From Odoribacteraceae bacterium (GTDB lineage Bacteria > Bacteroidota > Bacteroidia > Bacteroidales > Marinifilaceae), in NCBI GenBank assembly GCA_031279175.1, contig JAITJA010000126.1, positions 1 through 13,734 on the forward strand: 13,734 bases of DNA, written 5' to 3'. The notes beneath the pieces were generated by a model. The model was not told the origin of the DNA. It saw only the letters and a program-made list of their open reading frames with translations, and searched no databases. Position numbers and translations under genes: made by a program. Shown piece by piece: positions 1 through 6,399 of the stretch. Within the stretch, counting starts at the first letter, position 1. Each line of letters begins with the position of its first letter.

Positions 1-207
1 AGTTTGTCTGTTGTTTGCGACTGCAAGATAATAAATTCTGAAAGCAAATCACAACTACAATCAATATCAATAAAAACGGATTCCGGTTGTTTGCGACTGC
101 AAGATAATAAATTCTGAAAGCAAATCACAACAAAAAATCCCGGGTCTATTTGCCCGTGGTAGTTGTTTGCGACTGCAAGATAATAAATTCTGAAAGCAAA
201 TCACAAC
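1..207 (-). CRISPR. CRISPR array, right-hand end (type II-C-like repeats)
   Basis: Three identical 46-bp direct repeats lie at 10-55, 86-131 and 162-207. They are separated by two unique 30-bp spacers (56-85 and 132-161), and the last 9 bases of another spacer are at 1-9, so the array continues off the left edge. On the + strand the repeat starts GTTGTTTGCGAC and ends GCAAATCACAAC; its ends are inverted (GTTG..CAAC, TTTGC..GCAAA). Read on the minus strand it begins GTTGTGATTTGCTTTC, closely resembling, from memory, the 46-47-bp repeats of Bacteroidota type II-C (Cas9) loci. In that family this is the crRNA strand, so crRNAs are inferred to be transcribed leftward. No cas gene is present; Cas9, Cas1 and Cas2 would have to lie left of the window or elsewhere. 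The sequence after 207 has no further exact repeat. The array call is very secure; the subtype rests on repeat resemblance only. Confidence 0.94.
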
Positions 208-369
208 GGTGCGAGGATCATAGCGATCGTGATCTCTTGCGTGATTGGCTATTGTTATACGCGACCTCAAGCATTGCCCACACGGTGACGTACTTGTTCT
301 TGTGGCACCTGTAGAGTGCTAGAAAAGAACTTTGGGACATGTTTAGTGAAGACCTTTAGTCGTGCACCG

Positions 370-704
370 ATGGCAAGGATATATGTTGCGAGTAGCTGGA
401 GCAATCCCTTACAACTGTGGATTGTCCGAGATCTTCGGGAGGACGGGGACAGGGTTTCTGGAAGTACCGAAAGGGGCTCGAACACCCGCTCGCAGATACC
501 GGGTTCTGGCCAAACCTCGAAGTTATGCAATGGGCCGGTATACACATGCTCGTATTGCCTCGCGGGCGTTTCGCACGCATCGAGGCCAGGTAGATGAAGG
601 CGGCAAGGAAGAGAATCGTTGTCTATCATCACGACGGGATTCTCGAGTTAATATACAAGCTTTTGACAGCAAGAGGGCTAGCGGCACACATGGATTCTAG
701 CTGA
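370..704 (+). pseudogene. decayed nucleoside 2-deoxyribosyltransferase-like gene
   Basis: Two reading frames join into one recognisable protein. From ATG 370 the first frame reads MARIYVASSW followed by a helix-like segment to about 446. A frameshift near 446-456 moves to the frame encoding HPLADTGF, VMQWAGIHMLVLP and GRFARIEA. An in-frame TAG at 591-593 then falls where the family usually has Trp (EAGW), and the same frame resumes with MKAARKRIVVYHHDG and LELIYKL up to TGA 702-704. The order of motifs (xIYVASSW; HPLAxxGF; MxWADxxVLVLPxGRxAHxEAGW; GKxxxxY) is that of small 2-deoxyribosyltransferase-fold proteins, often carried by phages and mobile elements. The full-length relatives are about 110-150 residues, which fits. 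At least one frameshift and one nonsense mutation mean it should not be functional. The family assignment is from recalled motifs. Confidence 0.65.
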
Positions 705-729
705 TAATTGAACCTGTTTCTTTTCGTTC

Positions 730-764
730 CGCCGGGATGTCGTGATGAGATCCCGGCGTTTTTT
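730..764 (+). terminator. Rho-independent terminator
   Basis: A perfect 9-bp stem (730-738 CGCCGGGAT pairing with 750-758 ATCCCGGCG) encloses an 11-nt loop and is followed at once by six T residues (759-764). It lies 26 bp after the end of the decayed deoxyribosyltransferase-like gene and would end rightward transcripts from it. It is the best-formed intrinsic terminator in the window and is undamaged although the gene before it is dead. Confidence 0.8.
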
Positions 765-1195
765 ACACAATCCTCGAAAAAACTAGTGGGGTACAAATCT
801 CTTCCCTGGCAATATCTCTCAATGGTAGACGCAAGGGTCTTTATTATCTTCTTTTGGGCACCGATGTCACACCCGTGACCCCTGCCGATATAGTAAGTGC
901 CAAAATATCCGTGATCCCTCGTGACAAAACACTCCTCGTCATGTCGACCTGTTCACGGTTATGATTGGTCACGGATTCCACCAGCATGAAGCAGTCGAAT
1001 CTCTTTCCGGAAAGGCCGTTCATCGCCACGTGTATCCTCTCGAGAAGATCGAGAACCTTGTCCTGGTACTTGTCTCTCTCTTCCGGAGTAGCGATCTTCC
1101 CGAAAGATAAACTTTGGCATGTTCATTAATTTCCCGCACACCCTCACGTCGAGCAAGGCATCTTTCCCGGGACAACAAAACAATTACATTCGCGA
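749..1195 (-). pseudogene. decayed unrecognised gene, several frameshifts
   Basis: No single frame is open throughout, but consecutive pieces on the minus strand read like protein. Around 1190-1105 two frames give fragments such as KDALLDVR and REINEHAKVYL. One frame open from 1122 to about 935 encodes FGKIATPEERDKYQDKV, LDLLERIHVAMNGLSGKRF and NHNREQVDMTR. Then a single-base shift near 931-937 moves into a frame reading ECFVTRDHGYFGTYYIGRG and KIIKTLASTIERYC, continuing to about 749. The pieces sum to roughly 145 residues of soluble, charged protein. I do not recognise the family. The 3' end runs into the terminator hairpin of the gene on the other strand, so its true end is uncertain. The call rests on amino-acid texture, not on homology. 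Confidence 0.42.
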
Positions 1196-1207
1196 AAAGT
1201 TACAATC

Positions 1208-1436
1208 ATGGACTACTCGAACTTACAACTGCGAAGCAAGACGTTTCTCGACTTCGCTACCGATGATACAAATATCGACGAGATCATCGGGAAGAGGAAG
1301 TTTTTTTAGAACACGTCACTGACGATCATCACACTCGCATGTTTCTTCTCTTTGCCGAATTCACTTCGGACAAAAGCTTGCGGCCGTTATTGATAAGGAG
1401 TTCGCACAAGAACTGGAATGTCTATTTCCCGAGTAA
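1208..1436 (+). pseudogene. decayed small unrecognised gene, two frameshifts
   Basis: From ATG 1208 an open frame reads MDYSNLQLRSKTFLDFA and then IDEIIGKRKFF, ending at TAG 1307-1309 just after a run of seven T. One extra T in that run would continue into LEHVTDDHHTRMFLLFAEFTS. A second shift near 1368 leads into QKLAAVIDKEFAQELECLFPE, which ends at TAA 1434-1436. The three pieces read in order as an acidic protein of about 75 residues, a plausible size for an accessory-element gene. No family is recognised. The first frameshift lies in a homopolymer, so a sequencing error or slippage there is possible; the second is not in an obvious homopolymer. No Shine-Dalgarno sequence precedes the ATG, which is usual for Bacteroidota. 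Confidence 0.42.
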
Positions 1437-1644
1437 TCACTTGAGCAAAATCGTGAATTAACTTTCCCTATAGCGGGCACAATCCCGCGATATTCCTTTA
1501 TCTCGTTCGTTATTAGCCTTGCCCCGGTTAGCCTTGAGGGACATCTCCCTTCCTCGTCGTATCTTGTTCAGGCATCCAGGGACATGATCGATCCTTTCTC
1601 GCGAAAGAGCGATCATTCCCTGCCTGTCAGTCTCGCCAGTTACT

Positions 1645-1766
1645 TTCGTTTGCGGCCGTGAGACAATAAATCCTGAAAGCAAATCACAACTCATCTGGGT
1701 ATCAGTACCATTAAGTCGATCGTTTGCGACCGCAAGATAATAAATTCTGAGAAGGAAAATCACGCC
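1645..1766 (-). repeat. two eroded CRISPR repeats detached from the array
   Basis: Position 1645-1690 aligns over its full 46 bp with the array repeat, differing at 8 positions, 7 of them transitions. Its last 18 bases (CTGAAAGCAAATCACAAC) are unchanged. Position 1719-1766 is a second copy with most bases intact (CGTTTGCGAC, GCAAGATAATAAATTCTGA), a 2-bp insertion and an altered end. The copies are separated by 28 bp, close to the 30-bp spacer length. Both have the orientation of the array at 1-207. They are most simply the remnants of an older or formerly contiguous array. Because the 3' part of the first copy is perfectly kept, a tracrRNA anti-repeat on the + strand is an alternative, but no convincing terminator follows it. 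Confidence 0.87.
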
Positions 1767-1879
1767 TGTTCGTCGATTACCCGGTGAGTTTTGTAACGCC
1801 CTCACCATTGCAGGCAATAGTTTAAGGGGTTACATCCTTTGCTCGCGTACATTTATTCTTCCGGGAGGCTCATATTACA

Positions 1880-2206
1880 ATGATTATGAAACAAGAACAC
1901 GCGGTCAGGAGAAAAGATAGTAATGGCCTCACGGCGCACAATTTGGGGCTTTCGCTTTTCTCGGATCAAACATTTAGTAACAATATCGTTGAACGTAAGT
2001 CATGCATCCATGAACACTCTCGTGAATAGATACAACGAAACGGTGAAAAGAAAAGACCCGCTAACGCTGAATTACAAGACCCGGGCGTCATCGCTTCACC
2101 ACCTGCCCACGAGATCATCCCGTGGCGACGCCATTGCCCGGGGAAAATCCTCGTGCTACCGGACAATTCCAGCAGCAGCATCGCCCGGCGCGATTTTTTT
2201 TCCTGA
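1880..2206 (+). pseudogene. unrecognised ORF interrupted by one TAG
   Basis: A single frame runs from ATG 1880 to TGA 2204-2206 (108 sense codons) with only one internal stop, TAG at 2027-2029. Before the stop it reads MIMKQEHAVRRKDSNG, NNIVERKSCIHEHSRE; after it IQRNGEKKRPANAELQ, DPGVIASPPAHEII and PGKILVLPDNSSSS. The second half in particular has the texture of a real soluble protein. The TAG could have arisen from TGG or CAG. I recognise no family. The frame has no visible Shine-Dalgarno site. It is distinct from a longer frame starting at 1923 that runs into the korB 3' end antisense and looks non-coding. A relic of an accessory gene is the likeliest reading. Confidence 0.36.
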
Positions 2207-2255
2207 CGACAGTAAAAAGAGATTTTATTCGTACTTTACCCGTTCCGGGGAGACT

Positions 2256-2297
2256 ACCGGGGAGCCTGCCGGGCGGCATTACTCCCCGGTTTTCGTT
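2256..2297 (+). terminator. strong hairpin, probable terminator
   Basis: Positions 2256-2264 (ACCGGGGAG) and 2282-2290 (CTCCCCGGT) form a perfect 9-bp stem, with an inner TGCC/GGCA stem in the loop. On the + strand it is followed by TTTTCGTTT, a weak T-tract, so it may end rightward transcripts coming from the accessory region before they run antisense into korB. It also lies about 100 bp past the korB stop codon and could mark the 3' end of the kor mRNA, though on that strand no T-tract follows directly. Confidence 0.5.
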
Positions 2298-2386
2298 TCC
2301 TCCCCTTGTAGCCCGGGGAACAGGTGGACGAAATGTTGCCCTTCGTCGTGGGAGCAGGTCGTTAATACACCTCCAGTGAGCGCGGG

Positions 2387-3403
2387 TTACTTTACCTCCC
2401 AGGTTTCTCCACTATTCAGGAGATCATCGACGGAACGGATAGGAGAAGTGGCTTTAACGGCCGTGATTTGTGCCTCGAGCGCGTCATTATAGGTATGTCC
2501 CTCGACATCGCGGATGACACCGAGCGCCACGGGGAAATCGGGAGCTTTCATGTGGACAAGCATCCAGTGCATGGATGGATTCTCCGAGTGAGCGTCGTGG
2601 ACAAGAATATCATTAATCGTGACGCCCTCCTTGCCGATTTCGACAACGCGCAACATTCCGTTCCGGTCGACGACGAGCCCTTTCTCCTTATTCTTCCCGA
2701 AAAGCATGCGTTGCCCGTGGTGGAGGACAAGCTGTCGATCATCCTTGTACTCCTTATCGGTAATGGCGGCATGCACGCCGTCGGCGAAAATGACACAATT
2801 CTGAAGTATCTCGACGACAGAAGTTCCGGGGTGTCGCGCCGCCTCCTTGATGACCTCCGCGGAGAGATTGATGCTTGTATCGATAGAGCGCGCGAAAAAC
2901 TTCCCTTGTGCCCCGATGACCAGCTCCCCGGGGTTAAACGGCATCTCGATCGTGCCGTACGGGGAGGTCTTTGTTTTCGTACCGAGCTTGGTAGTAGGCG
3001 AATACTGTCCCTTGGTGAGGCCGTATATCTCGTTATTAAAGACCAGCATCGTGATATCGATATTCCTCCGGATCGCGTGTATAAAATGATTTCCCCCGAT
3101 GGCGAGCGCGTCGCCGTCGCCGGAGATCTGGAGAATATTCAGGGAGGGATTAGCGCTCTTGGCGCCCGCGGCGATCGCGGCGGCTCGTCCATGAATCGTG
3201 TGAAAGCCATAGCAATTCATGTAATAGGGTAGTCGCGACGAGCACCCGATACCAGAAATCACGGCCCAGGACTCCCGGGGATACCCGAGTTCGGCCATGG
3301 CCTTCTGGAGGGAATTAATAATCCCGTGGTCGCCGCATCCCGGGCACCAGCGCACTTCCTGATCGCTTTTAAAATCTTTCGGGGTATAACTATTGTCGTT
3401 CAT
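2387..3403 (-). CDS. korB: 2-oxoglutarate:ferredoxin oxidoreductase subunit beta
   Basis: This 338-residue protein is the thiamine-diphosphate-binding subunit of a cytoplasmic 2-oxoacid:ferredoxin oxidoreductase. The complex decarboxylates 2-oxoglutarate (or a similar 2-oxoacid) with CoA to give the acyl-CoA and reduced ferredoxin, and can run in reverse. Visible are the CPGCG motif at residues 20-24 and further cysteines at 54 and 203, together matching the four [4Fe-4S] ligands of the family. The ThDP/Mg site is GDGDALAIGGNH (95-106) with NNEIYGLTKGQ (123-133). Length is normal for Bacteroidota KorB. Its ATG lies only 3 bp after the korA stop codon, so translation of the two is probably coupled. 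Choice among 2-oxoglutarate, pyruvate and branched-chain substrates cannot be settled by eye; the fused gamma-alpha plus beta layout favours 2-oxoglutarate. Confidence 0.95.
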   Translation of the reverse strand: MNDNSYTPKDFKSDQEVRWCPGCGDHGIINSLQKAMAELGYPRESWAVISGIGCSSRLPYYMNCYGFHTIHGRAAAIAAGAKSANPSLNILQISGDGDALAIGGNHFIHAIRRNIDITMLVFNNEIYGLTKGQYSPTTKLGTKTKTSPYGTIEMPFNPGELVIGAQGKFFARSIDTSINLSAEVIKEAARHPGTSVVEILQNCVIFADGVHAAITDKEYKDDRQLVLHHGQRMLFGKNKEKGLVVDRNGMLRVVEIGKEGVTINDILVHDAHSENPSMHWMLVHMKAPDFPVALGVIRDVEGHTYNDALEAQITAVKATSPIRSVDDLLNSGETWEVK

Positions 3404-3406
3404 CTC

Positions 3407-5248
3407 TTATTTTTTTAGAATCTCGATAATCTTTTCTTTCAGCTCGGTGACGGTAAATGGCAGTCCGGCCACCTTATTATACTGCTCGTAGTGGAAACCG
3501 GGAAAGACACCCCGGAGATACTGCGCGAACTGCCCGAGGTTAAGCTCGCAGACGAGGATAACGTCAAACTGCCCGAGGATTTCCCTGGTATTAACCGGCA
3601 GTGGGTTGATATTCGCGAAATGAGCGAGGCTTACGGGGTAACCTTCGGCCCGCGCCTCCTCGACGGCGGTATAAAGATGCCCGTGGGTACCTCCCCACCC
3701 GACGAGCAGCAACTTCCCGGAGGGATCCCCGAAGACGCGTTGCTGCGGGACATGCCGCGCGACGCGCGCGATCTTCTCTTGCCGGAGATCTGTCATGACC
3801 TGGTGATTCTCGGGCACGTAACTAATTTCCCCGGTGACATTCACCTTCTCGAGTCCGCCGATGCGGTGTTCGAGTCCTTTTGTCCCGGGCAGCGCCCATG
3901 TACGCGCGAGCGTCTCGGGGTCGCGTGCGTACGGTTTATAGTCATCCCCGGCCCGGGCCACGCGCGGTGTAATCGTTGGCAGGTCCTTCATCTCCGGGAT
4001 TTTCCACGACTGCGCGCCATTCCCGAGGAAGCCATCCGTGAGCAAGATCACGGGCGTCATGTGCTCGATAGCGATTTTCGCGGCCTGGAAGGCGGCGTAG
4101 AAGCAATCGCCTGGAGTTCCCGCGGCGATGACGGGCATTGGCGACTCCCCGTTTCGCCCGTAGAGGGCTTGCATCAGGTCGGACTGTTCGGTCTTGGTAG
4201 GCAAGCCGGTAGAGGGTCCGCCCCGTTGCACGTCGACGATAACGAGCGGCAATTCGGCCATCACGGCGAGACCGGCGGCTTCACTTTTCAGCGCGAGGCC
4301 GGGGCCGGAGGTCGTGGTGACGGCGAGACTCCCGGCGTAGCTTGCCCCGATGGCGGTACATATCCCGGCGATCTCGTCCTCGGCCTGGTACGTCTTCACG
4401 CCGAGCTCCCTGTGTATCGCGAGCTCCTGCAAGATATCCGTTGCTGGCGTGATCGGGTACGACCCGCAGAAAAGCGGCAGCCCGGCCTTTTCAGCCGCGG
4501 CGATAAGGCCCCACGCGGTCGCCTTATTTCCCGTGATCGTGCGATACTTGCCTTTCTCGATCGTCGCGTGCTTCACCCCGAAGTGCACGGCCAACGCGTG
4601 GACATTGCTGGCGTAATTATATCCTGCTTGCAAGACCTTCCGGTTTGCCGCGGCGAGGTCAAGCTTCTTTCCAAACTTCTGGTTAAGTAGGGTTTCGGTA
4701 TGCTCGAGCGTCCTATCGAACATCCAGAGCGTCATCCCGAGCGCGAACATATTTTTGCATTTCACGATCGTCTTCTGGTCCAGCCCGGAATCCTTCAGGG
4801 CCTCCCCGGTCAGCGTCGTGATGGGCACGGCGACGAGATTATAATCCTGCATCTTCGCGTCCTCGAGCGGATTTCCCGCGTAGCCTGCCTTCTCGAAATT
4901 CTTCGGGTGAAAGGCGTCCTGGTTCACGATAATCGTCGCGCCCTTTTTGATCCATCTCAGGTTCGCCTTCAGCGCGGCGGGATTCATGGCTACCAGCACG
5001 TCGGCGAAATCCCCTGGCGTTTTCACGGGATTATCCCCGAAATGCACTTGAAAACCGGAGACGCCCCCGACCGTGCCTTGTGGCGCGCGGATTTCTGCCG
5101 GGTAATCCGGGAAGGTAGAGACCTCGTTACCGAAGAGCGCGGCCGCGTCTGAAAATTGCTGTCCAGTAAGTTGCATCCCGTCCCCGGAATCCCCGGAAAA
5201 GCGGATGACGACCTCTTTCCTTTCGATCACTCTTGTGTCGTTCTTCAT
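3407..5248 (-). CDS. korA: 2-oxoglutarate:ferredoxin oxidoreductase subunit alpha (gamma-alpha fusion)
   Basis: This 613-residue protein fuses the gamma and alpha domains of the 2-oxoacid:ferredoxin oxidoreductase. The N-terminal gamma domain (about residues 10-195) has GDSGDGMQLTGQ and FPDYPAEIRAPQGTVGG. The alpha domain from about 235 carries the OFOR signature YPITPATDILQELA (264-277), TTTSGPGLALKSEA (311-324) and QRGGPSTGLPTKTEQSD (341-357). A C-terminal domain near 500-600 includes LLVGWGGTHGH. The alpha part helps bind CoA and the pyrimidine of ThDP, and the partner is KorB. It is the first gene of a two-gene operon with korB. The ATG at 5246-5248 is preceded by an AT-rich leader and a good promoter candidate; the next strong homology begins at residue 12, so this start fits the family. 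Long open frames antisense to it are GC-driven shadows. Confidence 0.95.
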   Translation of the reverse strand: MKNDTRVIERKEVVIRFSGDSGDGMQLTGQQFSDAAALFGNEVSTFPDYPAEIRAPQGTVGGVSGFQVHFGDNPVKTPGDFADVLVAMNPAALKANLRWIKKGATIIVNQDAFHPKNFEKAGYAGNPLEDAKMQDYNLVAVPITTLTGEALKDSGLDQKTIVKCKNMFALGMTLWMFDRTLEHTETLLNQKFGKKLDLAAANRKVLQAGYNYASNVHALAVHFGVKHATIEKGKYRTITGNKATAWGLIAAAEKAGLPLFCGSYPITPATDILQELAIHRELGVKTYQAEDEIAGICTAIGASYAGSLAVTTTSGPGLALKSEAAGLAVMAELPLVIVDVQRGGPSTGLPTKTEQSDLMQALYGRNGESPMPVIAAGTPGDCFYAAFQAAKIAIEHMTPVILLTDGFLGNGAQSWKIPEMKDLPTITPRVARAGDDYKPYARDPETLARTWALPGTKGLEHRIGGLEKVNVTGEISYVPENHQVMTDLRQEKIARVARHVPQQRVFGDPSGKLLLVGWGGTHGHLYTAVEEARAEGYPVSLAHFANINPLPVNTREILGQFDVILVCELNLGQFAQYLRGVFPGFHYEQYNKVAGLPFTVTELKEKIIEILKK

Positions 5249-5292
5249 AATAATGTTTTACGTTTAGTGGATGATTTTATGTTATAAAGCAG

Positions 5293-5324
5293 CGCGAAGG
5301 TAGAGATTCGACCAAGTAAACAAT
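5293..5324 (-). promoter_or_regulatory. predicted korAB promoter
   Basis: On the minus strand the -33 element ATTG (5324-5321) is followed after 18 bp by TACCTTCGCG (5302-5293), close to the Bacteroidota sigma-ABfr -7 consensus TAnnTTTG with C for the last T. Transcription would start near 5286 and leave a leader of about 38 nt before the korA ATG. It shares its extended -7 with the asd promoter facing the other way. Confidence 0.5.
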
Positions 5325-5352
5325 TCCCCTTGCCTGTTTTTTTTTCGCGACA

Positions 5353-5386
5353 TTTTCCCCGCGCGATGGAAATGGTTACTTTCGCG
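5353..5386 (+). promoter_or_regulatory. predicted asd promoter
   Basis: A TTTT element (5353-5356) stands 20 bp before TACTTTCGCG (5377-5386), a one-mismatch match to the Bacteroidota -7 consensus TAnnTTTG. The predicted start near 5392 gives a short leader of about 20 nt before the asd ATG. The spacing and the shared TTCGCG extension support it; the -33 element is weak. Confidence 0.45.
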
Positions 5387-5412
5387 GCAATAAACAAAAA
5401 ACGGTAAGTATC

Positions 5413-6399
5413 ATGAAAGTAGCAGTAGTCGGGGCGACAGGCCTCGTTGGACGCAAAATGTTGCAAGTATTAGAAGAGCGGGATTTCCCCGTCGCGGAGT
5501 TTTTCCCGGTAGCCAGCGAGCGATCGTTGGGCAAGGAAGTTATATTTAAAGGAAAGGCTTACAAGGTGATCAGTCTTGAAGAAGCCGTGGACGCCCGTCC
5601 GCGCGCGGCCCTCTTTTCTGCTGGCGCGAGCGTCTCCCTCGCGTGGGCGCCTCGCTTCGCCGGGGCTGGCGTGACGGTCGTTGATAACTCTTCCGCCTGG
5701 CGCGCGGACCCCTCCAAGAAGCTGGTAATCCCGGAGATAAACGCGTGCGTGCTGACGAAAGAAGATAAAATCATCGCGAACCCGAATTGTTCCACGATAC
5801 AGATGCTCGTGGCGATAGCCCCGTTACATAGACGGTTCCGCGTCAAGCGGATAGTGGTATCCACCTACCAATCGATCACCGGGACGGGCGTCAGGGCCGT
5901 GCGACAGATGGAGGCAGAACGAAACGGGGAGGTCGCGGAACGGGTTTATCCTTACCCGATAGACCGTAACTGCCTGCCACAGTGCGATTCGTTCCTCGAC
6001 AATGGATACACGAAAGAGGAAATGAAGCTCGTCAACGAGACGCGCAAAATCCTGGATGACTCCATCCGGGTCTCCGCGACGGCAGCGCGAATACCCGTCG
6101 TCGGGGGACATTCCGAGAGCATAAATATTGAATTCGAGATGGATTTTGATCTCGAGGAGGTCCGCGCGATACTCCGCGAGGCGGAAGGGGTCATCCTGCA
6201 AGACGATCCCGGGAGGGCGCTCTACCCGATGCCGATCACGGCCAACGATCGCGACGAGGTCTTCGTGGGACGCGTGCGTCGCGATTTTTCTCGCGACAAC
6301 GCGCTGAACCTATGGGTCGTGGCAGACAACTTGCGCAAGGGAGCGGCCACGAATGCCGTGCAAATCGCCGAGTATCTTTACCGGAATTCCTTGTTATAA
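5413..6399 (+). CDS. asd: aspartate-semialdehyde dehydrogenase
   Basis: This 328-residue cytoplasmic enzyme reduces L-aspartyl-4-phosphate to L-aspartate 4-semialdehyde with NADPH, the branch-point step to lysine/diaminopimelate, threonine and methionine. The N-terminal Rossmann motif is GATGLVG (7-13). The catalytic cysteine is in NPNCST (C126) and the acid-base histidine in GGHSES (H233). Other family motifs are DNSSAWR (91-97), YQSITGTG (152-159) and PQCDSF (189-194). The ATG at 5413 puts the Rossmann motif at the correct distance and follows an AT-rich leader without a Shine-Dalgarno site. It is divergent from korAB. Its last 22 bp overlap the end of the convergent phosphopantetheinyl transferase gene, and no intrinsic terminator is visible between them. 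Length is normal for bacterial Asd. Confidence 0.96.
   Translation: MKVAVVGATGLVGRKMLQVLEERDFPVAEFFPVASERSLGKEVIFKGKAYKVISLEEAVDARPRAALFSAGASVSLAWAPRFAGAGVTVVDNSSAWRADPSKKLVIPEINACVLTKEDKIIANPNCSTIQMLVAIAPLHRRFRVKRIVVSTYQSITGTGVRAVRQMEAERNGEVAERVYPYPIDRNCLPQCDSFLDNGYTKEEMKLVNETRKILDDSIRVSATAARIPVVGGHSESINIEFEMDFDLEEVRAILREAEGVILQDDPGRALYPMPITANDRDEVFVGRVRRDFSRDNALNLWVVADNLRKGAATNAVQIAEYLYRNSLL

Noticed and set aside
236..271. A stretch resembling a further CRISPR repeat or tracrRNA anti-repeat just right of the array
   Set aside because: Matches are about 10-12 of 13-18 bases, in conflicting orientations and not at spacer distance; this is near chance.
830..855. TTTATTATCTT resembling part of the CRISPR repeat in reverse orientation
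   Set aside because: Only 11 AT-rich bases match and the flanks do not; it also falls inside a better explained coding-like relic.
1458..1817. A 119-codon minus-strand frame
   Set aside because: It runs straight through both eroded CRISPR repeats, so most of it cannot be coding; the remaining part has no recognisable features.
591..2029. TAG reassignment (recoded phage genes) as the explanation for the internal TAG codons
   Set aside because: The same relics also carry frameshifts, and the TAG at 591 replaces a position I expect to be Trp, so ordinary decay explains the data better.
1923..2492. A 189-codon + strand frame ending inside korB
   Set aside because: Low-complexity Ser/Arg/Pro composition, overlaps the korB 3' end antisense, and competes with the better-textured frame starting at 1880.
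2468..5152. Long + strand frames antisense to korB and korA (up to 399 codons)
   Set aside because: They mirror GC-biased codon use of the strongly supported kor genes and show no recognisable motifs.
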